The translations under genes and the position numbers were made by a program. Positions 54,281 through 64,000 of a DNA stretch of 64,000 nucleotides are shown in pieces. The notes under the pieces are model-generated. The model was not told where the DNA came from. It was given only the letters and a program-made list of their open reading frames with translations, and searched no databases. Origin of the DNA: Nematopogon swammerdamellus. Its lineage: Eukaryota > Arthropoda > Insecta > Lepidoptera > Adelidae. Where the stretch lies: assembly GCA_946902875.1 (NCBI GenBank), contig OX336355.1, positions 8,391,347-8,455,346 of the forward strand. The letters run 5' to 3'. How positions within the stretch are numbered: the first letter of the stretch is position 1; each line of letters starts with the position of its first letter.

Positions 54281-54978
54281 GTGAAGTGAAATGTTCAACT
54301 TACTATTTGGAATAAAAACAAAGATTAGCGAACTGTAAGGTAGATAACTTTGTAGAATTTTTTTAACCATTACAGCTATGCCAAATTTGCTATAGGTGTT
54401 CATATATATATATATATTTTTAATGTTTTCTATCCCTGCGTAACGAATCGCGGTCGTGAATATCTCCGACGTTTGAGGGAGTCGGAACTCGTGAGGGGCG
54501 CGACGTGTGTGAGCCTTCTAGTATACTTATTTAGGCAATAATACTGTTAAAATAGTGGGGGGAGTTCGTGAAACTTCAAGTAAGCTCACTGATTGCTATT
54601 TCCAGGCGGCAGGCAGGTGGCTAAGCCGCCGTGTAGTTTAGCCACCCGATGCTTATGGGCTGCATTATATATCAAAGGGCCAGCCGACAGCACTCGCTGT
54701 CGACGAGGCTAATAGCTGGATTATCACCACTGGACCGAGCTGGCTTACGCTCTAGCCGTCGTCGGACGGATCGTCCGCGCCTGTTGCGAAAGCCAACCTC
54801 ACGGTTTATCACTCCTGTTATTATCTGTTATTATGTGTGTAAATGTCAGTACGTTGCACGTGTTGAAAAATATAGTAAATAAAAAATTACTGAAGCTTCG
54901 GCTCCAATACCGACCGATCAATCGAGCTGTAGCTTCAAAACTCGGTGGCTTAGGGCACAGAGCACAAAAAATTATGTA
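54281..54978. other. Intergenic DNA
   Basis: (TA)n at 54400-54417. Otherwise nothing recognised. Confidence 0.35.
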
Positions 54979-55132
54979 TAAAACCCGGCTGCTAAAAAAT
55001 TAAGGAGACAAGGAAAGATCAGTAGAAAATTCTGTAGTCGGGTTGTCTTTTCGAATCCAACTACACGCCCGTCTACAGCATTTTCTAATGATCTTTCCTT
55101 ATTTCCTTAATTTTTGAGCAGTCGGGTTTTAT
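54979..55132. repeat. 154-bp fold-back with 60-bp arms
   Basis: ataaaacccggctgctaaaa...aaggaaagatc at 54979-55020 and onward to ctgtag mirrors 55073-55132 (ctacagcattttctaatgat...gcagtcgggttttat), about 88 percent by eye. Confidence 0.88.
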
Positions 55133-55526
55133 AAATGTTTCATTTTATTTTTTTAAATCGCCTTTTATAGCTCTCGACATTGATACCCCACTCGATAGGG
55201 TTTGAAGAAAAACTATTTTTAAAGTTGGACAAGACATTTTATTATAGCCTATAGCACTTCCACAATTAAGACGAATCTAACGACACCTCATATGTTAAAA
55301 TCCATCAAGCCGGTTAGGCTACAGCGCGTGTCATAGAAATAGACATACATACACATTCTACATACATTTGAAAAACATTACCCTCCTTTTTGCCTCGCGC
55401 AGTCGGATAAATAAGTGCCTCTGTGCTTAGGGTACCTAAACATTTGTTGTTTCTATTAATTTCGGTTGGGCTGCTTTCGGAAATTTGTGGCACTGTACAT
55501 GTTTGTATATGTGTAATATATGTGTG
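55133..55526. other. Intergenic DNA
   Basis: ggttgggctgctttcggaaa at 55464-55483 is a scrap of the RTE element. Otherwise nothing. Confidence 0.4.
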
Positions 55527-55530
55527 TATA

Positions 55531-56006
55531 CGGGTGTTTCAGGATAGGCTTGAGAAACTTCAGGAATAGAAAGTACTAATTATTAAAGTAAAAAAATCCT
55601 TATCACTCAAATCGAAATTCCGTATTTTTTTTTTCATACAAAAATTGAAAATTGTAATAAAAACTCGATGGACAGTGAGTATGGGTAGACTTGGCAACCG
55701 TGCTGACTAGGTCTAGCTAGGGAGTGCAATGACCTTTTCAAGTCACCTTTTTCTGTTGATGTCACTCAAATTTAATTGTTAGGAATTTACCTTCATGTAG
55801 TTTAATTCTACTGCATGTAAGTTAGTAATTTTATTTTTATTTAATAAAGGCGGATGTTAACCGTCCACCAAATCTCGATGAAACTATTTTCACCAAAAAG
55901 TACCATAAAATGACCTAATCTGTGAAAAAGGTTCACAGCTTTTCGTCTTCAAATATATACCTCTTTCGAACCCTGAAGTTACGAAACCCTATCCTGAAAC
56001 ATCCTG
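55531..56006. mobile_element. Non-autonomous TIR element, 476 bp
   Basis: Termini cgggtgtttcaggatagg (55531-55548) and the complement of caggatgtttcaggatagg (55988-56006), flanked by TATA on both sides (55527-55530, 56007-56010). TA-type duplication and small size suggest a Tc1/mariner-like MITE. No coding frame. Confidence 0.75.
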
Positions 56007-56010
56007 TATA

Positions 56011-56232
56011 TACATTCGCAAAACAATAGTTTCCATCTCATGCACCCCCCATCTGTTTTCTCTCTATCTTCTTTTTACGTTTCACTTTGTACGCGACGCT
56101 TGCGGAGTGACGCGTCGAGTTAGCCGGCCGCGAATTTTGCAAACAGCACGTCCGTCCGGTGCGCCGCCGGGATTCGCACCATAGTGCGATAATGTTCCGG
56201 TCGAAGGAGTCTCTCACTTATCTCTATCTCTT
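56011..56232. other. GC-richer spacer
   Basis: 56090-56200 is CpG-rich relative to its surroundings; no gene recognised. Confidence 0.3.
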
Positions 56233-56400
56233 GTTCTTATAAAAGGAAATTTGTCTGTATGTAAGTTTGAGGTAAACTTCGGAACCACTGAATAGATCTT
56301 GATGCGGTCTGCACCAATGGAAAGAGTAGTTTTTGAGGCTCACTATAGTCATATAATCGGAAATCTAAGATGTTACGTTAACATCTTTTCTACTAGGAGT
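56233..56400 (+). repeat. Insect repeat, diverged copy
   Basis: cttataaaaggaaatttgtc, cttcggaaccactgaatag and cttgatgcggtc resemble 41170-41416. Confidence 0.4.
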
Positions 56401-57558
56401 AGATACTCGTTTAACTCTGTTTGTTACTGTTAAATGTGCCTTTGAAGCTTTAATGCTAATTTAAAATCCAGTTAGGATAATGTTTGTGACTGTGAATTCT
56501 AAATTGAATTCCTGGTTATTTTCTTCCTGAAATTTTAAAAATATAATATTAATTATAATTTTTAAATTTTATATAAAGTTTTCAAAATTGTAGATGAGAC
56601 ACGCAAATAACTCGTCGGTTTGGGGTAGAAATCGCAATTTAGAATGTGTAGAGAACAGAAAATCTAGAACAAAATCTCTCTAACGTGTGAATCGACCCGC
56701 GAGCCGTGCGGCGCGCGATCCGAACGCACTGAGTTCCATCAATCACTGCGGTTGAAATATGCATTCTGTGTGCCCTTCCGCGCCGCGCTCCGACGCTTTT
56801 TATTAGCTTTTGTAAGCCGGAAAATACATTTTCCAGGGAAAGCCGGTCATTGTGACGCTCGCCGGTGGCAGTCCACTTAGCCACTTCCAGGAGACTTTCC
56901 ATTATTTCGGGCTCCCTGGTGGGCGAGCCGCTTTATTTCTTATATATTTATTATGCATGCGAATAAGATTGCTGCAACAGGCAGGAGAAATAAATGGGAT
57001 TTTGGCGGGCGGAAAACGACAGCGGTGGGCACTGGCTGCTAGGTATGAGCTGTGAAGAAGTTGTATCTACTGGTCAGTTATGCATATTACATTGTGTCTG
57101 TCAGTGCGCCACCTGAAAGACTTCCTGGCTCCTTCCTGGCTCCTTTAGCTCCTTTCGGCAGACTTCGGCTCTAAGGAAAGTGTGGTATGAGTAATGTTTT
57201 GGTGGTTTAAAAAATAATAACCAGGGTTAATATAAAGAAGATGCGTGGCTACGCGACTTATCTTCTCTATATTTACCCTAACCTAATGTTGAGGCGGTGC
57301 ATGTCGTTTTTGTCACGTTTCGTTTCGAGCCGAGTGTTCACGAAAGGAGCCAAAGGAGCCAGAAAGTCTTTCAGGTGTCGAACGCTGTGTCTGTATGTTC
57401 GTCGTCACTTTCGTACTCTTACGTAAGAGTACTCGTACTCACGCCGCCGCCTGGTGGCCATATACCTATTGATTTTTAATATTGCATTCAAATAGCCGAT
57501 TTATCCAATACCATCCAAGCGAAACTATAGGTTTAATATATTTTCTATCTTTCTATTC
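56401..57558. other. Intergenic DNA
   Basis: Short frames on both strands without known motifs. Confidence 0.35.
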
Positions 57559-58071
57559 AACTGAGTTGGGCTGCCTTCGGAAAGCTTAAATTTGTCCTGA
57601 GTTCTTTCGCATATGCCTCAGATTTAACGATCCGCATTTACGACCAGTGCGTCCTCCCGGTTATGACGTACAAGTGGACTCTGACGGTCGCTGGCATCCA
57701 AAAGCTGAAAGTTGGCAAGCGAGCAATGGAGCGAGCCATGCTGGGAATATCTCTATGTGATATGGTGCGTAACGAGGCAATCCGCCGACGCACCATAGTA
57801 ATCGATATTGGACACCGGGTGGCTAAGCTCAAGTGGCAGTGGCCTCCACCGTCGACAAGACGACGACCGTTGGAGTGCGGGTTTCACACTGGCGGTCGTG
57901 GACAGGGAAACGGAGTGTGGGAAGACCACCCGCCAGGTGGGACGACCGACGATACAATACGACAACGAAATACGTCGGCGGAAAGCAGTGGTTCCGTACC
58001 GCTAAAGGCCGGGAGGACTGGAGGAAAATTTAAGGGGCGTAAGTCCAGCAGTGTATACATACAGGCTGACT
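57559..58071 (+). mobile_element. RTE-clade LINE, 5'-truncated, copy 5
   Basis: caactgagttgggctgcctt...gtcctcccggttatgacgta...gccatgctgggaatatctct...gaagaccacccgccaggtgg...ctgactgac. It covers the same region as copy 1 with deletions near 57670 and 57850; dead. Confidence 0.88.
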
Positions 58072-58682
58072 GACAATCGAGGATTGCATAGAAGATAATG
58101 GAAAATCGCAGATCAAACTAATTCTTCAGTAATTCACTAAACAATCTAAGAAAAAAAGAAAAAAAATCTTCTAAAACTGTTCTCCTTCCAATTACATTGT
58201 TATATGCCGATATTAAATAACAGTTTATAACACCGAACAAATTAGTGACTTGATTAATTTCTGCATATTTTACAAACTTGCGAATATCGTATAAATTTTG
58301 CCACACTGCATTACTCGTGTAGAGAGATTTGCATACATTTAAAACATAACTTGGCAACCAGGAGGCCGAAGGCCGAGGAGGGTCCGGGCTACCTGCAGCG
58401 GCCGAACCTTTCCGTTCGACCCGCGTTACGTTATTTGATTTATTTGTTTCGTATGGCACGAACGTCGAATTTAGCCGCCGCCGTTTTGTCAACCGCGTCC
58501 CTTTTCTGTCGGCGAAGCGGAGACGGGGCGTTAGGTCGAAAGTTGTTGGGCGACACGACTTTTCGAAGTCGACGCTTATTTTGAACTGACATTTTCCCGC
58601 AGCTCCGGTCGCGGCGGTGTCGTATTCGGGCGAGAGTTTCTGAATATACTTAGGAGTTAGAATATTAGCTAGGGATCTGCTA
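58072..58682. other. Intergenic DNA
   Basis: GC-richer 58350-58640 with short frames; nothing recognised. Confidence 0.35.
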
Positions 58683-58970
58683 CTTTTTCGGTTTCCGTAT
58701 CCCGTACGGAAGCCTATTACTAAGCCTACAGCGTCTGTCTGTCTGTCTTTCTGTCCGAGTGCTGTATCTCTTGAACCGTAACAGGTATCCCGTTGAAATT
58801 TTCACAAATATGTGTTATTATATTATGGCGGATATAACAACAAATAATAAAAAACAGAAAAAGTAAAAAATTTAGGGGTGTTTCCATACAAGAAACGTGT
58901 TTTTTTCAATGTTTTTTTGTGGTGCGGAAACCTCGGTGCGCGAGTCCGACTCGCACTTGGCCGGTTTTTA
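58683..58970 (-). repeat. Lepidopteran GGCCAAGTGCGAGTCGG repeat, near full length
   Basis: tttccgtatcccgtacgg, ctgtctgtctgtc, gctgtatctcttgaaccgta, gttgaaattttcacaaatat, ggtgcggaaacctcggtg, cgactcgcacttggccggtt. I know these words from many moth and butterfly sequences, which is the main reason for placing the host in Lepidoptera. Confidence 0.8.
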
Positions 58971-59202
58971 TAGAACTAACTAAATTCAATATTTCCTTCG
59001 TATTTAATCTTCATACATAAATCATATATGCATACAGGGTGTATAAAGGCGTACCGTGGTTGGACCTTTCACCAGCATGCTCTCCAGCCTATTTGGAGAC
59101 GATAATGTAAACAAATGTTTTTATAAATTTTGATTAAAAAATAACCTGTTGTATTTCTTACTTTTGTATGAATAAAAAGTAATCTGAGTGAAATGCCCGT
59201 AC

Positions 59203-59248
59203 CTGGATCAGATCGGGCACGAGTTCACTCATGCCCGATCTGATCCAG
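59203..59248. repeat. Hairpin with perfect 17-bp arms
   Basis: ctggatcagatcgggca at 59203-59219 and its complement at 59232-59248, loop 12. Confidence 0.92.
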
Positions 59249-59318
59249 TGTCAAGGGTCAAGGGTCAAAAGGGTCAAGTGTGTGATGTACTACCACTACT
59301 CTACTACCTGTAACAGAC

Positions 59319-59420
59319 GAGCATGTATGAAGAACATAATGAGAGTGGAAGAGGCGGCAGAGGTGTGTCAGGATCGTGGCACGTGGAGATCCGTTGTCTC
59401 TGCCTACACAATTAGCAGAG
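59319..59420 (+). mobile_element. LINE C-terminus, family D
   Basis: Encodes CMKNIMRVEEAAEVCQDRGT and WRSVVSAY before breaking off; matches 10480-10612. Confidence 0.7.
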
Positions 59421-60017
59421 TTTAACAGCTGTCACTTCTGATAGATCACGCAACATCAGCTGTTCTATGAGTTGACTTATAGTGTAGCTCCCAGACGAGA
59501 CCGCTCGGCCGAGCTCTAGCGTTTCATCAATCACATACCTTTTTGTGGTTGAAATATGCATGCAATACTTTTAGCGGTCCAAATGTGATTTTATGTATGT
59601 CCCAGATTTGTTATGACATTCTGTGACTCTGAGGGCGTATTGTGTGAGTTCCCCTCATCGCGCAGCTTTAGCATTGTCATCTTCGAGTTACCTTCCTGCA
59701 CGTTTGCCCCAAACTTGAGTGATGTGCATGCAGTAAGTAAGGCACCCAGTTTTGACAGAAGCGTGATGTAATGGTCTGACGTCGCGATATCTGGACAATT
59801 AAAACAAAATGATTGTATCTCACTGCACTGTGGTACAACAATTTTTGTACATCAAATTTCTCTAAATGACTTCAACGTAAATATTAGAAAATCTTTCTGG
59901 TTTAGGAATTATATGAAAAAAAAAAACCGCTGGCAACATAGATATGTATGCATGATCTTAGATCTGATAGCATGAGATGGGTTTTATTTAATGCGATCCA
60001 TTGAATGTAGTCGTGAT
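59421..60017. other. Intergenic DNA
   Basis: No feature recognised. Confidence 0.35.
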
Positions 60018-60352
60018 AACAAAAAAAAAAACCGGCCAAGTGCGAGTCGAACTCGCGCACCGACGGTTCCGTATCGCCATGTCATGGTCAGCGCTGCTTC
60101 ATACTGTTTTCGATAGATGGCGCGCATACACTTATTAGATTCTTGTATGGGGATTCCCGTGATTTTTTTACTTTTTATTATTTTTATTATTTCTTAATAA
60201 CACATAATCTGTGAAATTCCAACGGGATACCTATTACGGTTCAAGAGATACAGCCCTCGGACAGACAGGCAGACAGACAGATATACAGATAGACGGCCGG
60301 CGTAGGCTTAGTAATAGGGTCCCGTACGACGGATACGGAACCCTAAAAATTA
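60018..60352 (+). repeat. Lepidopteran GGCCAAGTGCGAGTCGG repeat, full length
   Basis: Starts aaaaccggccaagtgcgagt, then ctcgcgcaccgacggttccg, cgatagatggcgcgcat, ctattacggttcaagagata, gacagacaggcagacagaca and ends gatacggaaccctaaaaatt. Confidence 0.82.
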
Positions 60353-60361
60353 AGGCAAGCA

Positions 60362-60450
60362 CTGACACCACTGCACCAAGCACTGTTCACCCGGTGATAT
60401 GGGCTGACATTACGTATGTTGTAGGTGAAGTCTCAGATTATTTAATAGTT
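60362..60450 (+). mobile_element. SINE tail, diverged
   Basis: gttcacccggtgatatgggc, tgacattacgtatgttgtag and gtgaagtctcagatt. Confidence 0.65.
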
Positions 60451-63400
60451 ACTTCGTAACAGATAAATCACTCCATAGAAAATGTTCCTACCTTCGGGCT
60501 TTAATAGCCTACTGTTTCACGTCGCCAATCGCTGCGTGCGAAAATGTACCTTAACGATCGAGTGTAAAGTGGTTATTGCTTTGCAGCTGCTGCGTGGGCG
60601 AGCGTCTATGTATACTTCGCGCGGCTGACGAATTTCCACTGAAATAGACCGCCGCCGGGGCGGCCCGTCGGGGGGTAGGTAGTTAGCGCGCTCAAGTACA
60701 TAGAGTGCGTGAGGCCTGGTGAAGTAGCCAACGGTATGTGAAGACACGCGCGCTTGTTTACCGAAGAGTAAAATGTTTCATCCTACGAATTTGCACGTTT
60801 TGCCTCTTCTAGGTAATCAGTTCGGTGCCTCTCGGAATCTGCAATAATTGTCTGCGCTCTTCGAAACGCAACTATACTAAATTTATATAGACAACTAGTC
60901 TTATGGCTCAGACCCATTGTCTTCAATGGGAACTGGTTGGAATGATTTTTTGGCTAGAGGGCTCGGGTCGGGAATTTACTATAGCAGCTAATTAAGTACG
61001 CGGTCACGTCGTGTGACGTCATCAGAGTAAACACGCGTGCACACGCTGATGACCATTGATGACCTACATGTCGCTGTGTCACTAATTAGGGCTTGCCGAG
61101 CTTCCTCGACCTGTCGGTCACTAAACCGTTAATTAGCTGACCATCACTTGAGATTGTCTAGTCATAATTAAGTACATGAACATACCTGTATTATAATCAA
61201 GATACATATGTTATGGTGACATTCAAGGCGACAGGGATGCCTTGGCACGGCACCTAACTCCGACAGAAACAAAATTTTAACTTTTACCTATTAATAAATC
61301 GCGTTTCATAATTATTACAAGTAAATCTCAATAAGGTAATTAAAATAAATCAACATTATTGAGAGATTTTTTTTTACCTACACAATAGTTTTAGATATAA
61401 GAAGGCGATAAAATAACAACAAGTCATGGAACGTTAAGGCTCCAAATAATGTAAATTATCGTTCTAACAATTTTCTATTTTTGAATCGACAACGGCCAAA
61501 TTAATATAACTTGGTCGCATTACATTGCGAAGTTACTATGGCCAGCGACAGATTGACTGACAGATAGACACATGAGAGAAAGAAAATCTAGCTTCAGGAA
61601 GGCCAATAAAAACGAACCCTCTTCATTGTGGCCTCGTTGATTACAAGCCGCTTCTGAGTCAAGCCTCGTCTCCTGTTCGCCGTCACTGCGAGCTTTCCGC
61701 TAGAAGGCGCACGGACTATCACGTATCACAACTGACACGAAAGCACAGGGGGAAAAACGGTGTTTACTTCCGGTGAATATCGGTACGGAATGGCAACATC
61801 GATCAATATCTGTCAACAATCAAACGTACTGTCACAACATGGAAATACTAAATCTCCCAGCGACCGGACTATCCGATCCGTTCACTCCCGCTGCGTTGCA
61901 ACAAAGATTATATATTACAAAACGCGTGTCCGAATTTTTTTTCCGAAATTCGAAATTCGAACGTGTCCTCGGACAATGGCGTCGGCCGCACGCGACCTGT
62001 ATCTACAAATCGCTGCGCGCTATTCGAATGTGGAACACAAAGGCATCGGTCGTAGCGTGCGTGCCGCACGAAAGGCCCGCGAGAATTGGGAGGGAGAGCC
62101 TGATAGGTTTCGCAGTTTTTCGATTTCTGTTAAAAATAAATGGGAAATTTGGTGGGTTTCCGAAAAAAATGTGGAGCAAATCTGTACGAAGAAAGAAAGC
62201 ATTTCCTACCGATAGTGGGTTCAAGCAAGTCCGGACAAAGTTCGAGAATATTCTGCAGCAGCACTGAACAGTAATAATGTGGCATCGGCCATATTCGCGT
62301 TGTAATTCCGTAAGTTAGTTAACAATGCGCTGCGCATAAAGATCAATTTGAGCGTCTGCTTGGCCCAGCGGTTTATTTAGCATGTAGCCAAATTGAGTTA
62401 GCGCCGGGTTCCCCGGTCGCCATTTATATCTATTTCTATGTTAGAGTTTCTGGTGGCCGAGTTCGGGGCTGTGTAGTCTGTACTGTAATGCACAGGAGCT
62501 GTGGCATAATGTTGTGAGTGCGCCTCCTGGGATTTTACCTTCGGTCTTCCTTATTCGCCGCAATGAAAAATTAATTTACGATCACGTATACAATGTCGTG
62601 GCGATCTTCCTCGAGTCGACAAAGGAACAATGTCGGCCCCTCAAAAGAAGTGATTTGAAGCAACACTTTGAGCGGATGTTAAACGATAATGTAGTTATTT
62701 TAGAATATTCGCTCGGTCATGCCATTATTAATACGCGGGTGTACAATACGGGTATATGTTGAGGAGTTTTCCATTTCCCGCGAGCGCCAGGACAATGGAT
62801 GGAAGAGGCTTCCATGACTGTCACAATATGCGATAGAGCGCGGCCGGCGATGTTATTTCAATCAGGCATTCGAAAACCGACTCATTGATTTTTATTTTCA
62901 TTTTGAGTGTTATCCGTTCCGTCCGTTCGCTATCATTGATTTCGCCTACCTTGTTGTGTAATGTGTATTTCTCGTTCATCGATTCTTCTTTCTTTTGTGT
63001 GGTACAGTACAGTCCGTTCTTAGTTATAGATTGTAATTATTTTGTCAGTGTGATTAAATGGCATAATATTCTTCACCCTACACGTTAAAATATAATATGC
63101 TTCAAGAAAATATACACAAATAACAAAAGCGAAGTACTGGCATGTCGCCTGGTTTAAAGGCATTGCAGCAGGTATGTTGTAGCTAACCATATTTCTTAAA
63201 GAAATATTTTAATTATCCATCTCATATTTTGTATAGACAATGGTAACCCATGCCTACCACCACCGAACAAAATACTGCTGAAGCCATGAAATGGTTACAG
63301 AGCCGCACCTAGTTAATGGGTTCACGAAACGTGGAAAGTAATAATGGAAAGGTGACGCCCGATGATAGACTGAAAATTAATTTCAGTTTTGGAAACCCGC

Positions 63401-63565
63401 TGGAAACTAGAGAAGCTCGCAAGTTCATCAACGGCTCGTCTAAAGAATTCAAAAGTATAGAAGTGCTTCTACTCGTAGAGCAGGTGAACTCATTATAAAT
63501 GGTTTACAAAAAGAACTTTAACAAGTCTGAAGCGCCGTCCGATGCAAATTGTGTGCAATTGATTT
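60451..63565. other. 3.1 kb without recognised features
   Basis: Overlapping frames at 61760-62267 (up to 164 codons) are the longest here, but two different frames overlap, neither has a known motif, and codon usage gives no reason to prefer one. Frames at 62514-62762 and 63316-63498 are likewise unassigned. I do not call a gene. Confidence 0.35.
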
Positions 63566-63645
63566 TTTTTTATAAGGAAACAGGCACGGTGGCTACATAC
63601 ATATGTTTTCGCGAAATCACGATGAGTGAGATGCCATGTTAGCGA
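63566..63645 (-). mobile_element. SINE tail fragment
   Basis: Poly-T, then aaggaaacaggcacggtggc, and gagatgccatgttagcgacc: complement of the SINE tail, diverged. Confidence 0.5.
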
Positions 63646-63793
63646 CCAGCAGCGGGAGCACAAATGCGTCGATAAGCCTATATCGATCGATAAACATCTA
63701 TTTGCTTCGTTCGACGAAGTAGAATAGAAGAAGACGAATAGATGTTTATCGATCGATATAGGCTTATCGACGCATTTGTGCTCCCGCTGCTGG
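63646..63793. repeat. Inverted repeat, perfect 57-bp arms, 34-bp loop
   Basis: 63646-63702 and 63737-63793 are exact reverse complements by eye. The arm contains ccagcagcgggagcac and atcgatcgata. The loop contains cttcg...cgaag. Transcription through it would give a long perfect hairpin RNA. Confidence 0.95.
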
Positions 63794-64000
63794 TGGGCAA
63801 TACGGTTGTCTTCGATTTTAGTGTCACTCACTTTTTGTAACCCTCCCTAGGTTATAGAAGCTAGGGAGTGTTTCACAGGGAGGCCAGTCCATATCTTCGC
63901 TGATCAATATGTTAGGAAGACGAAGAGAACTAGCTATTATATGCTTTTTAACTCCTTCATGAGGGGTCATTTTTTAAAGTCATACAAAGAATTTTCCACA
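63794..64000. other. Right edge, intergenic
   Basis: No feature recognised. Confidence 0.3.

Noticed and set aside
61760..62267. Host gene exon (two overlapping frames up to 164 codons)
   Set aside because: No recognisable motif, overlapping frames of similar length, no splice context I can support.

Overview
The window looks like nuclear DNA of a moth or butterfly (Lepidoptera). It is AT-rich and dense in transposable elements, with repeat families I recognise from Lepidoptera: tRNA-like SINEs, the family ending in GCACTTGGCCGGTTTT with ACGGAACCCTAA, the ACCCCCGACG family, and RTE-type LINE tails ending in (TGAC)n. I found no convincing exon of a host protein gene, no operon structure and no functional RNA gene. 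Essentially everything that can be named is a mobile element, a piece of one, a satellite array or an inverted repeat. Host order is inferred from repeat recognition, not from a gene.

Layout. 1-1.1 kb: a 71-bp satellite array with hints of a 142-bp higher-order unit. 2.9-9.7 kb: a complete Ty3/gypsy LTR retrotransposon with 348-bp LTRs that differ at one position and a GTAC target-site duplication. It has a gag-protease frame, a reverse transcriptase/RNase H/integrase frame interrupted by an in-frame stop and a frameshift, and an 11-unit 37-bp array before the 3' LTR. 10-43 kb: AT-rich DNA packed with SINE copies, 3' fragments of at least four LINE families, small TIR elements and fold-back repeats. 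43.3-45.9 kb: a minus-strand non-LTR retrotransposon with an uninterrupted 709-codon reverse transcriptase frame. 46-64 kb: more SINE, RTE and LINE tails, a TIR element at 55.5 kb and a perfect 57-bp-arm inverted repeat at 63.6 kb.

The elements relate to one another. One SINE body is found joined to three unrelated 5' heads: a tRNA-like head, a tRNA/5S rRNA chimera, and a head shared with a separate dispersed repeat. SINEs and LINEs are nested: a 48-bp perfect palindrome with an 8-bp duplication sits inside an old SINE, an RTE copy with a 10-bp duplication sits inside another repeat, and one LINE tail splits another. The most notable observations are the modular SINE family, the chimeric 5S/tRNA head, the minimal palindromic transposon, and the repeat array inside the young LTR element.
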